From positions 1 through 51,174 of the forward strand of contig NZ_JANJTZ010000006.1 in NCBI RefSeq assembly GCF_024710845.1: a stretch of DNA of 51,174 nucleotides, in the 5' to 3' direction. Every line of letters begins with the position of its first letter. The stretch's first letter is position 1. Source of the stretch: Mesorhizobium sp. (lineage in GTDB: Bacteria > Pseudomonadota > Alphaproteobacteria > Rhizobiales > Rhizobiaceae). The position numbers and the translations under genes are program-made. Of the stretch, positions 43,013 to 50,619 are shown piece by piece. The notes below the pieces were generated by a model. That model saw only the letters and a list, made by a program, of their open reading frames with translations. It was not told the origin of the DNA and made no database searches.

Positions 43013-43888
43013 TCACCGTCCACCCCCCGCCCGTTTCCGGGGCGCGCTGATCAGATCCTTCTCCGCAGGTCGGAAGGTCAGGCGCTGGCGGCCGTCCGGA
43101 TCGTCTACGAGCTCCAGGCTGTAGCCGGGCAGCGGCTGGCGCCTGACGATGGCACGTAGCTCGAAGCGGAAGCGCCTGAGCGGAGACAGGCTGCCGGACT
43201 TCAGATGGAGATGAGGAACGTCGAAGCTCCAGCCCCAGGTCTGGCGGCCACCATGTTTGCGCACGAGGCGGTAGAGCCAGCGCTCGAGGCCGCCCTTCAG
43301 CTCGAAATAGTCACGGTCGATGGTCAGGATCAGCGCGTCGTCGAGGACCCCGGCATAGAACCAGTCCGGCAGGACCAGTTCGATGCCCAGCGACCGACCC
43401 TGGGTGTCGAGGCGTTCCTTCCATTCGGCGATCCAGGAGAAGCGGTGCCGCCGCCGTTCGGACGGCTGGCGGATCGAGGTGACGATGGTGGTCGATTGCA
43501 GGCGGTCGAGCGCGGCCTTCAGTCGGTCGTAGTTGAGGCCTGTGTCGGAGCGGCCGATGAAAGCGAGGATTTCGTAGGGCGTGGCGGCCATGAAGCGCGA
43601 AGTGCGCAGGCCGCGATCGCGCGCATCGACGATCTGCGAGGCGGCCCAGATCAGCACGTCGGCGTCCCAGATGGTCGCCATGCCGTGCTCGGCGGTGGCC
43701 TCGACGCGGATCGACACGTCGCCCATGCGGAAGTCGATCGGCGTCACCCGGCGAGATTTTGCGAGGGAGAAGAACGGCCACGACATCAGGTCCTGCGCGT
43801 CGCGGGCGGCGATGTCGCCGGAGCGCGCCCGGAAGAGCTCGAGCTGTTGGCCCTGATATGTGCGACGCGCGGACATGGAGACGAACAT
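43013..43888 (-). CDS. Replication initiator protein A
   Basis: A 291-residue RepA of the RPA family (plasmid replication initiator of alphaproteobacteria). It has LMSWPFFSLAKSRRVTPIDF, WDADVLIWAASQIVDARDRG, and winged-helix parts such as DYFELKGGLERWLYRLVRKH then GRQTWGWSFDVPHLH. Its presence suggests the element can replicate, at least after excision. A start at 43873 (MSARRTYQGQQLELF) is also possible. Confidence 0.92.
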   Translation of the reverse strand: MFVSMSARRTYQGQQLELFRARSGDIAARDAQDLMSWPFFSLAKSRRVTPIDFRMGDVSIRVEATAEHGMATIWDADVLIWAASQIVDARDRGLRTSRFMAATPYEILAFIGRSDTGLNYDRLKAALDRLQSTTIVTSIRQPSERRRHRFSWIAEWKERLDTQGRSLGIELVLPDWFYAGVLDDALILTIDRDYFELKGGLERWLYRLVRKHGGRQTWGWSFDVPHLHLKSGSLSPLRRFRFELRAIVRRQPLPGYSLELVDDPDGRQRLTFRPAEKDLISAPRKRAGGGR

Positions 43889-43896
43889 CCCGACGA

Positions 43897-44169
43897 TCAG
43901 CGCGGCCCGGCGGCGACGCGGCCAGCCGGCGGGGTGTCTTGGATGCGGTTGCTGGGAGCCGCCTCAGACGTGGACTGGCGGGCGCCTGCCGCGACCCAGG
44001 CATGGAGGTCGGAGACGGCGTAGACGACGCGGCCGCCGAGCTTGTGAAAGATCGGCCCGGTGCCGTCGCAGCGATGCTTTTCCAGGGTGCGTGGCGAGAG
44101 GTCAAGAAGACGCGCGGCCTCGGGCGTGCGTACGAAGCGTGGCCAGTTGTTGTCGGTTTTTCCTTGCAT
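43897..44169 (-). CDS. AlpA/MerR-like helix-turn-helix protein
   Basis: A 90-residue DNA-binding protein: RFVRTPEAARLLDLSPRTLE then KHRCDGTGPIFHKLGGRVVY and SDLHAWVAAG, the excisionase/AlpA-like winged helix pattern. It lies 8 bases before repA and may regulate it or excision. The last 28 residues are low complexity. Confidence 0.88.
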   Translation of the reverse strand: MQGKTDNNWPRFVRTPEAARLLDLSPRTLEKHRCDGTGPIFHKLGGRVVYAVSDLHAWVAAGARQSTSEAAPSNRIQDTPPAGRVAAGPR

Positions 44170-44438
44170 CGAGCACCTCCGTCGCGATCGCTCTTGGAGC
44201 GGCGTATTCGATGCGACGATGGCGGGAAATCAGCGACCCGGCGGAGTGACAAAAGTAGAGGTGTCCAGGGAAAGTGTCCCCCTGCTTATGACACAGGCAG
44301 ACGCAACAGGCGGCCTACTCTTCGATTGGCTACGGGGATGAGGCCGGCGCCAGGTCTCGCTGTGGGGCGGTCTCGGCCTACACCATAAACACATCAGAGA
44401 TCCTTGCCTCGACCCGGAGGCATGGCCGGCTTTGGTCA

Positions 44439-45452
44439 ATGCCGGAATTCGATGACGGCGGATTCGCACGTCAGAGCCAAATTGCCCCAGATGCGGATCG
44501 CAGGGAGTGGGTCGTGGCTGCAGCCTCCAAATCGCCTCGGCATGGCGAACCATTGCCGAGTATCGGGGTCGGAACGGCAATCTGTCACCATGGAGAACTG
44601 CTGCAAGGGGTCTTCGAAGACCGGAACGGACAACTCCATCGTGGCCTGGTTACCCTCCCGCTCGCCAAATTGGCATCGAAGGCAACGTTCACCTGCACGG
44701 CTACAACCGCCCTGACCGTGCATCCGGACGACAAGACTAAGGCGGTCTTGGCTGCCCGCAAGACTTTGGACCATCTGGACATCGCTGAAGGAGGTATCCT
44801 TCATATCGATAGCGATATTCCGATCGGTCATGGTTACGGCTCCTCCACTGCGGACGTCGTCGCCGCCATTCGCGCTGTGGCGGCGGCCCACACTGTCCAG
44901 CTGCTGCCTTCTCGTATCAGTCAACTGGCGGTCGCCGCCGAACAAGCCAGCGACGCCATAGCCTTCGATGGGCACGCCGTCCTCTTCGCGCAGCGTGAGG
45001 GTATCGTCCTGGAGGATTTCGGCGGCTCGTTGCCGCCCCTGTTGTTGGTCGGCTTCAAGTCGAGTGGCGGACCGCCGATTGATACTCTCAATCTGCCACC
45101 GGCCCGCTACGATAGTGTGGAAATCCAGCAGTTCCGTGTCCTGCGCGCGCTGGTCGCCTATGCGATCCGCTATCAGGATCCGAACTGCCTCGGACGTGCG
45201 GCAACCGCCAGTGCGCTGCTCAGCCAGCGGCACCTGCCGAAGCGGGGTCTTGAGCGTGTCATCGAGATCGCGGAAGGCGCTGGCGCCTGCGGCGTCCAGG
45301 TGGCGCATAGCGGCTCGTTGCTCGGTATCCTGTTCGACCGCGCCGGCAAGAATTTGCGGCGGCGCGCGGACAACGTCGCGGCATCGGTAGAGAGATCCGG
45401 CTTTTGCGACGTCGAGTTTCACCAGATCAACGACGACGGCGCAAAATGGTAG
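44439..45452 (+). CDS. GHMP kinase, PduX-like (putative L-threonine kinase)
   Basis: A 337-residue cytoplasmic kinase. The N-terminal GTAICHHGELLQGVFED matches the G-x-x-G-E-L-L-Q-G of PduX; the ATP loop DIPIGHGYGSSTADVVAAIR fits the P-x-G-x-G-x-S-S motif with STAD as in PduX; the C-terminal GACGVQVAHSGSLLGILFD is motif 3. PduX makes O-phospho-L-threonine from threonine and ATP for cobalamin, but no cobalamin genes are here. It overlaps the following PLP enzyme gene by 7 bases, so the two proteins are made together and likely act in sequence. Residues 1-40 are variable; the start could be later. Confidence 0.85.
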   Translation: MPEFDDGGFARQSQIAPDADRREWVVAAASKSPRHGEPLPSIGVGTAICHHGELLQGVFEDRNGQLHRGLVTLPLAKLASKATFTCTATTALTVHPDDKTKAVLAARKTLDHLDIAEGGILHIDSDIPIGHGYGSSTADVVAAIRAVAAAHTVQLLPSRISQLAVAAEQASDAIAFDGHAVLFAQREGIVLEDFGGSLPPLLLVGFKSSGGPPIDTLNLPPARYDSVEIQQFRVLRALVAYAIRYQDPNCLGRAATASALLSQRHLPKRGLERVIEIAEGAGACGVQVAHSGSLLGILFDRAGKNLRRRADNVAASVERSGFCDVEFHQINDDGAKW

Positions 45453-46498
45453 CCTTGGACGATGACTATTTCCGCGCGCTCGAGGCCCCTCGCATGGCCG
45501 CGCTGTCTCCCAATTTGATCGCTGCGGCCTTCCCGTTGATGAAGCTCATGCCGGCGCGCTACATTCTGGATCGCGCCGCCGCCGATGGCGCACTCAAGAC
45601 GGGGATGCGCATCGTCGAGACGACGTCCGGCACATTCGGCATGGCTCTCGCGCTGCTGGCGGCGGCACGGGGATATCGGCTCACACTGGTCTCCGCCTCA
45701 AGCCTCATCGATGTTAAGTATAGGGCGCGCCTCGATGGTTTAGGCGCGCAGCTGATCATCACTGAGGACCATGATAGCAATGGTGATCAACTGGAGCGTC
45801 TGCGGCGGCTCGAAAACATTCGCCGCGAGGAGCCCGACTGCTTTTGGCCACGGCAGTATGACAATCCGGGAAACGCGCTCGCGTATGCACGGCTGGCCGA
45901 ACAGCTGCTGCGGACGGTCGGCGAGATCGATTGTCTTGTTGGCTGTGTCGGGAGCGGCGGCTCGCTGTGCGGGACGGGAATGTTTCTGCGCGGGGTCTTT
46001 CCGCACCTCGTCGTCATCGCGGTCGATACTCACCACAGCGTCCTTTTTGGACAACCTTCCGGCAAGCGACTGTTGCGCGGTCTCGGCAACAGCATCTTGC
46101 CCGGCAATCTCCGGCACGACCTCGTCGACGAAGTCCATTGGGTCGGCGCATATCCAGCCTTCAACGAGGCTCGTCGACTGTTGCGTGAGCATGGCATCTT
46201 CCAGGGCCCGACCAGCGCCGCCGCCGCCCTTGTTGGCAGATGGGCTGCGAGCGCACGTCCCGGCGCCAGGGTCGCGATCATCATGCCGGACGAGGGTCAC
46301 CGGTACGCGGAAACGGTCTTTGATGACGCGTGGCTTGCCTCGCTACCGGGCTGGCCTTGCCTATTTCCTTCCGAACCCCGAGAGCTCACGACCATCGAGC
46401 CTGCATCCGAGACGGACTGGACGCGGTTCATGTGGGCGAGACGGAGCCTCGACCAGATCGTCCACCCCGAATTCAAAAATGAAGGACTGTCTGACTAG
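45446..46498 (+). CDS. Divergent cysteine-synthase-like PLP enzyme
   Basis: A 350-residue fold-type II PLP enzyme. The place of the CysK SVKDR motif is taken by FPLMKLMPARYILDRAAADG (a Lys is kept), the TSGNTG loop by ETTSGTFGMALALLAAARG, and the phosphate-binding glycine loop by CVGSGGSLCGTGMFL. A C-terminal extension of about 50 residues follows GPTSAAAALVGRW. Relatives do beta-replacement on O-acetyl- or O-phospho-serine. Given the fused-overlap with a threonine/serine-type kinase, O-phospho-threonine or O-phospho-serine is the natural guess. The ATG at 45446 lies inside the kinase end (ATGGTAG). Confidence 0.82.
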   Translation: MVALDDDYFRALEAPRMAALSPNLIAAAFPLMKLMPARYILDRAAADGALKTGMRIVETTSGTFGMALALLAAARGYRLTLVSASSLIDVKYRARLDGLGAQLIITEDHDSNGDQLERLRRLENIRREEPDCFWPRQYDNPGNALAYARLAEQLLRTVGEIDCLVGCVGSGGSLCGTGMFLRGVFPHLVVIAVDTHHSVLFGQPSGKRLLRGLGNSILPGNLRHDLVDEVHWVGAYPAFNEARRLLREHGIFQGPTSAAAALVGRWAASARPGARVAIIMPDEGHRYAETVFDDAWLASLPGWPCLFPSEPRELTTIEPASETDWTRFMWARRSLDQIVHPEFKNEGLSD

Positions 46499-46510
46499 TC
46501 CCTGGGCCGT

Positions 46511-47908
46511 CTACCTTTGCCGAACCATCAGCGTGTCGGCATTACGGCCGAGCCAATCCCAGGCATCGTCCGTCGATCGAAAGATTGTTTTATCCGCAGG
46601 GTGGCCGACCGATCGATCAAGGTCCTTCAACCCGCTCGCGGTGGCGACTGCCACCACGCGATCTTCGGGGGCAATGACGCCCTCCCTGCGCAGTCTCGCG
46701 ATCGCAAGGAGTGGCGTGACCGACGCCAGTTCGGCGAAAATCCCCTCGCTTCGCGCCAGGCGCTCCTGCATTTCCACAAGCCCGTCATTGCTCACCGGCA
46801 CAGCGCAGCCGGACGACTCGCGCAGCGCTTTCAGGGCCTGATAGGTGCTGCGTGGCGCGCCGATCGAGACGGCAATGCTCTCGAATGCCAAGCTACGTTC
46901 TTCGAGCCTGTCACTACCGGCGACAAGCGCACGCGCCAACGATCCGTGCACCTCGGCTGCCACCATTCTGGGCAGTCGCGGGATTGCGCCCTGCGCAAAC
47001 AGGTCTTGGAAACCCGCCCAGACACCGGACAGCGCATCGCCGTAACAGACGGGCAAAACACACCAGTCGGGGGTGATGCCGCCCGACTGCTCGACGATTT
47101 CGTAAGCGATGGTCTTGTAGCCCTCGATGCCAAGAGCGTGGCTGCCAACGACGGGCGCGCGATAGGGCGATGCGATGAACCAGCCATAGCGTGTCGCGGC
47201 TTCGGCAAGCAGGGTCCAGCGATCCATCTTGTTGGCGAGCGGCAGAACGGTTGCGCCGTATTTCCTGATCTGCGCCAGCATCGCGTCGGCCGATCCGCCA
47301 AACGTGGTGACAACACAGCGCAGCCCCGCGCGCGCAGCGTAGGCGGCCAGTGAGGCTCCGGCGTTACCGGACGAGGCTGTCGCCACCACAGTTGCGCCCT
47401 GTGCCCGCGCGACCGACACCGCAACCGTCGAGAACCGGTCCTTGTGCGACCAGGTCGGGTTTCGACCCTCGTCCTTGATGAAGAGGTTCTGGACTCCCAA
47501 CGACCGACCAATCCGGGTCGCTTCAACCAAAGGCGTCTGCCCCTCCCCTAGCGAAACGGCGTCATCCGGCGAGCATGGCAGGGTATGGGCATAGCGCCAC
47601 AATGATCGCGGCGCGTTCGCCGCGATCGAGCGCGGATCAGCGGGCGACGCATAGATCGGCTTGAGGTTAGCTGGCGCGGTTTCGTGGCAAGCCGGACAGC
47701 CTCTGGAATCCATCTCGATGGTGGTCGGATAGGAAGCGCCGCAGCGGATGCAGGTGAGCCCGACGATGTTAGCCACCCCCAGCCCCGCGCGCCCCTTCGG
47801 CTGATTGTTCTCCAGCTTTAATCGATGTTTGGAAGTCGGGTCCGCGGCGCCTGCTTGAAGCGTGCTAAGAGGTTGGCCGGCCATCGCAATTCCTCTGTGC
47901 AGGATCAT
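46511..47908 (-). CDS. Threonine-synthase-like PLP enzyme with zinc ribbon
   Basis: A 465-residue fold-type II PLP enzyme. Residues about 53-74 hold C-x2-C and C-x2-C (LTCIRCGASYPTTIEMDSRG, then CPAC), an N-terminal zinc ribbon seen in some threonine synthases. The PLP Lys is in DEGRNPTWSHKDRFSTVAVS; the phosphate loop is ATASSGNAGASLAAYAARAG. True threonine synthase turns O-phosphohomoserine into threonine; cysteate synthase uses the same scaffold with phosphoserine. It converges on the previous PLP gene with 12 bases between stops and is divergent from the Xre gene. Start could be 47884. Confidence 0.82.
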   Translation of the reverse strand: MILHRGIAMAGQPLSTLQAGAADPTSKHRLKLENNQPKGRAGLGVANIVGLTCIRCGASYPTTIEMDSRGCPACHETAPANLKPIYASPADPRSIAANAPRSLWRYAHTLPCSPDDAVSLGEGQTPLVEATRIGRSLGVQNLFIKDEGRNPTWSHKDRFSTVAVSVARAQGATVVATASSGNAGASLAAYAARAGLRCVVTTFGGSADAMLAQIRKYGATVLPLANKMDRWTLLAEAATRYGWFIASPYRAPVVGSHALGIEGYKTIAYEIVEQSGGITPDWCVLPVCYGDALSGVWAGFQDLFAQGAIPRLPRMVAAEVHGSLARALVAGSDRLEERSLAFESIAVSIGAPRSTYQALKALRESSGCAVPVSNDGLVEMQERLARSEGIFAELASVTPLLAIARLRREGVIAPEDRVVAVATASGLKDLDRSVGHPADKTIFRSTDDAWDWLGRNADTLMVRQR

Positions 47909-47962
47909 TCAGACGCCAGCCGGTTCAAGCAGGCGAGGACACCCCTGTCAACGCGGAATGTT

Positions 47963-47987
47963 CACTAGAGTGTGTCGCACCATAGTG
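47963..47987. promoter_or_regulatory. Twin CACYANAGTG sites between the PLP and xre genes
   Basis: CACTAGAGTG (47963-47972) and CACCATAGTG (47978-47987) share CAC-N4-GTG half-symmetry with a 15-base period. They sit in the short divergent gap upstream of the preferred xre start (48011), so they are good candidates for Xre control of both genes. Confidence 0.5.
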
Positions 47988-48010
47988 CTCATCGCCGCAC
48001 CTTTCGTGGG

Positions 48011-48277
48011 ATGAAACTTCGCGCCGTGTTTGGTCTGAACGTGCAGCGGCTCCGCCGGGAGAGAAAGCTGTCGCAGGAGCAGCTGTCTTTCGTCTCGGGG
48101 CGCACGCGGGCCTATATCAGCAGTGTGGAAGCCGGACGGCGCAACGCTACCCTGGATACGCTGGAAGTCCTTGCGAAGGCGTTGGACGTTGAACCCCAGG
48201 ATCTGATCACCGCAAGAACGCCGGAGCGTCGCAATGGACGTTCAGCCAACCGGTCCGCGCTTCGCACAATCGACTGA
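48011..48277 (+). CDS. Xre-family transcriptional regulator
   Basis: An 88-residue helix-turn-helix protein: FGLNVQRLRRERKLSQEQLS, then FVSGRTRAYISSVEAGRRNA and TLDTLEVLAKALDVEPQDLI, a complete Xre/Cro domain. A longer form from 47972 is possible but would cover the twin sites; the 48011 start is preferred though no strong ribosome site is visible. It probably represses itself and the divergent PLP gene. Confidence 0.85.
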   Translation: MKLRAVFGLNVQRLRRERKLSQEQLSFVSGRTRAYISSVEAGRRNATLDTLEVLAKALDVEPQDLITARTPERRNGRSANRSALRTID

Positions 48278-48427
48278 CCCTCAGTATTCCTAATGTAGAC
48301 CATCATGCCCGAAAATAGTGAGCCGGCTCTGACTCCTACGCTAGACAATCGACGCGCACGGCATTGAAGCCGATTATGGGACACGCTTAAGTTGAATCGA
48401 CGTTGCCGGACCTGCCGAGGTCTCTCG

Positions 48428-49156
48428 ATGAACAATGCTATGATTTTGGAGCTTTTCGCGACGATATCGGAGATCGACGCCGCATGCTCATCTGACCGCG
48501 CCCTTGAAATATTTCACGGGGTTCTGGAGCGTTATGGCCTGCACAGTTTTCTAGTCACCGGATTGCCAGTGCCTCACGACAGCGAATGGCATCGTGCGAT
48601 CCTACATGACGGATGGCCGAGCGAATGGTTCACGCGCTACGATTCCGAGGGGCACTTCCTATACGATCCTTGCGCCGCGCGCTGCCGCTTCACCGCGGAG
48701 CCGTTCCTCTGGCATCAACTTTGCACTGGTGGTTTGACAACGCGTAGCCGTCTCGTCATGGACGAGGCCGCTGAATTCGGCATGAAGGATGGTATCTGTG
48801 TTCCAATCCATATCCCGCTTGCCGGCCCAGCCGTAGTGACGGCAGCGAGCGACCGGATCGAGGTACCACCCGGCGCGATGCCTCTGATCGAAACACTCTG
48901 TGTCCACTTATTTCGCAAAGTGAGCGGCTTGGAGAGCAAATCGGACAACGAGGGGAGTTCGCCCTTGACGCCGCGGGAGCGCGAACTGTTGCAGTGGAGC
49001 GCGCAAGGCAAAACGACAGACGACATATCTTGTATTCTCGGGGTAACGACGAACACGGTCGAGAGCCACCAGCGCAACATCCGCGACAAGCTCGACGCCA
49101 TCAATGTCGCCCATGCCATTGTTAAGGCATTGCGCAGGCACGAAATTCAGATTTAG
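48428..49156 (+). CDS. LuxR-family quorum-sensing regulator
   Basis: A 242-residue acyl-homoserine-lactone receptor. The autoinducer domain keeps the key residues: W and Y in PSEWFTRYDSEG, D-P in FLYDPCAARC, W in PFLWHQL and G in EFGMKDGICVPIHIP. The C-terminal GerE helix-turn-helix is LTPRERELLQWSAQGKTTDD, then ISCILGVTTNTVESHQRNIR. GAGGT precedes the start at 48428. It is followed by a LuxI gene on the same strand, so it is probably a cognate pair. Confidence 0.93.
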   Translation: MNNAMILELFATISEIDAACSSDRALEIFHGVLERYGLHSFLVTGLPVPHDSEWHRAILHDGWPSEWFTRYDSEGHFLYDPCAARCRFTAEPFLWHQLCTGGLTTRSRLVMDEAAEFGMKDGICVPIHIPLAGPAVVTAASDRIEVPPGAMPLIETLCVHLFRKVSGLESKSDNEGSSPLTPRERELLQWSAQGKTTDDISCILGVTTNTVESHQRNIRDKLDAINVAHAIVKALRRHEIQI

Positions 49157-49161
49157 CAGTA

Positions 49162-49173
49162 CCGGAAATCCGG
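49162..49173. promoter_or_regulatory. Possible lux-type box before luxI
   Basis: CCGGA-AA-TCCGG is a dyad with 5-base arms, about 50 bases before the luxI start and just after luxR. It is shorter than a classic 18-20-base lux box, although the flanks (AGTA ... CATAC) are loosely symmetric. Confidence 0.4.
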
Positions 49174-49221
49174 CATACCACTTCCAGCGGCAGTGACCTA
49201 ACTTTGGCGCCTGGAGGCGTC

Positions 49222-49845
49222 ATGGTTCGGATTCAGGTGGTCACTTGGGCCAACAGAAAGCAATACAGACTCTTGCTGGAGCGATATTTCCGCATCCGCT
49301 ACGACATCTATGTGAAACGGCGTCAATGGCGTGCTGTGGCGCGTCCCATCAATATCGAGATGGATGCGTTTGATACCGAGCACGCCGTCTACGTGCTGGC
49401 ACTCAATAGCGTCGGCAAGATCATCGGCGGGTCGCGCTTGGTCCCCACGCTGCAGCCCCACCTGCTCGGCAATGTGTTTCCAGAATTAGCGCCCGGCGGG
49501 CCGCCGCGTGCGCCGGACATCTTTGAATGGACGCGTTTCTTCATCAGTCCCGCCCTGCGCACTCGCGGCGGATCGTCTCCCGTGGCGGGCGCTGTCCTGT
49601 GCGGCCTGTTGGAGATTGCGCTCAACCTCGGGATTCGTCAGATCAGCGTCGTGTGTGAATCGTTCTGGCCAAAGCGTCTGCGTGCCCTGGGGTGGAGCAT
49701 TGCTGAACTGGGAGAGGTCCTGCGGCACCAAGACGGCGACATCATCGCGTTGTTGATCGACGTCACGCCGGAGGCGATCGCTAGCACGCGCCACGCCTAT
49801 GGCATCCACGGGCCGATCCTGTCCGACGATGCGGCGCCGGGCTGA
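49222..49845 (+). CDS. Acyl-homoserine-lactone synthase (LuxI family)
   Basis: A 207-residue autoinducer synthase. Conserved residues: R, Y and W in YFRIRYDIYVKRRQW, D-x2-D in EMDAFDTEHAVYVL, R in IGGSRLVPT, E and R in IFEWTRFFISPALR. It should make an N-acyl-homoserine lactone from SAM and an acyl donor; chain type cannot be read off. GGAGG lies 7 bases before the ATG at 49222, which is preferred to the in-frame upstream ATG at 49204. Confidence 0.93.
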   Translation: MVRIQVVTWANRKQYRLLLERYFRIRYDIYVKRRQWRAVARPINIEMDAFDTEHAVYVLALNSVGKIIGGSRLVPTLQPHLLGNVFPELAPGGPPRAPDIFEWTRFFISPALRTRGGSSPVAGAVLCGLLEIALNLGIRQISVVCESFWPKRLRALGWSIAELGEVLRHQDGDIIALLIDVTPEAIASTRHAYGIHGPILSDDAAPG

Positions 49846-49935
49846 CTGCTCGCGATTGCGTCGCTCGCAACTGGCCATACTATCACTGCGGGCTGATCCG
49901 CTTACGGGACCACGTGATCTGTTCCCGGGGCCCAA

Positions 49936-50070
49936 GTTTTCCTGCCCACCGGCCATGATGTCGTCCGCACAGTCCAGTCGGCCCGGTATGCCTACACGCC
50001 CGATTGGCAGCATCGTAAGTCCATCCTGGGATTCCGTCAGGCTGAGCTAGAAGAATGGGCGCAAGACTGA
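49936..50070 (+). pseudogene. Protein-like remnant between luxI and the GNAT gene
   Basis: One frame reads VFLPTGHDVVRTVQSARYAY then TPDWQHRKSILGFRQAELEE and WAQD before a TGA at 50068. It has the composition of a real protein end, but upstream a stop lies at 49915 and no start or family is visible. It may be the tail of a deleted gene. The rest of 49846-50100 shows nothing else. Confidence 0.35.
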
Positions 50071-50100
50071 CCACGGGTTTGACGGTCCGGAGTGGATCAA

Positions 50101-50619
50101 ATGGCAGTCTCGTTGCGTGTGCTCGGTTTTGACGATGAGGCTCTTGTCGCTGGCATCGCCGTCGATCCTGACAAGGAGTCCTATGCCGGAGGACCGATCG
50201 GCGACATATTCGATCAGTTGCGAGCCTCGCCGCCACGCCAGACTCCTTTTGCGCTTGCCGACGGCGATAGGATCGTCGGTTTCATCGTTGCAAGGGAAGA
50301 CGCCGCCCTCCCCGTCTGGGCAGAGAAAGGCTGCATGACCCTGAACAATCTGCGGATCGACACGCGCCTCCAGGGGCGCGGATACGGCAAGGCGGCGATC
50401 CGCCTCGCCGCACAATGGATCGCACGGGAACGGCCGGCTGTCACACATGTCATGTCGAGCGTGAACGTCGCCAATCTCGCGGCCTTCCATTTGAACCTTG
50501 CCTGTGGATTGACGCCCACGGGACGGATCGTCGAAGGGCGGATCGGACGTCAACGGATCATGATCGCTCCAATCGAGCGCCTTTGCAGCTATCAGTCGAC
50601 GTCGACGAGGAGCTTGTAA
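50101..50619 (+). CDS. GNAT-family N-acetyltransferase
   Basis: A 172-residue acetyltransferase: the acetyl-CoA motif is LNNLRIDTRLQGRGYGKAAI, followed by a second conserved segment VNVANLAAFHLNLACGLTPT. An ATG at 50092 is also in frame. Its end overlaps that of the convergent deacylase by 28 bases. Substrate unknown; an amine or amino acid is possible from neighbours. Confidence 0.85.
   Translation: MAVSLRVLGFDDEALVAGIAVDPDKESYAGGPIGDIFDQLRASPPRQTPFALADGDRIVGFIVAREDAALPVWAEKGCMTLNNLRIDTRLQGRGYGKAAIRLAAQWIARERPAVTHVMSSVNVANLAAFHLNLACGLTPTGRIVEGRIGRQRIMIAPIERLCSYQSTSTRSL

Noticed and set aside
42696-43016. 106-codon minus-strand frame between repA and DUF2840, considered as a ParA replacement
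   Set aside because: No Walker motif or ParA similarity; it runs through the repeats and its composition is irregular.
44261-44279. GTGTCC repeated twice 13 bases apart upstream of the kinase gene, considered as an IS end or operator
   Set aside because: Too short, and no matching end or transposase nearby; 44170-44438 otherwise shows nothing.
46484-46501. GGACT...AGTCC hairpin between the convergent PLP genes as a terminator
   Set aside because: Stem of only five pairs and no T-run.
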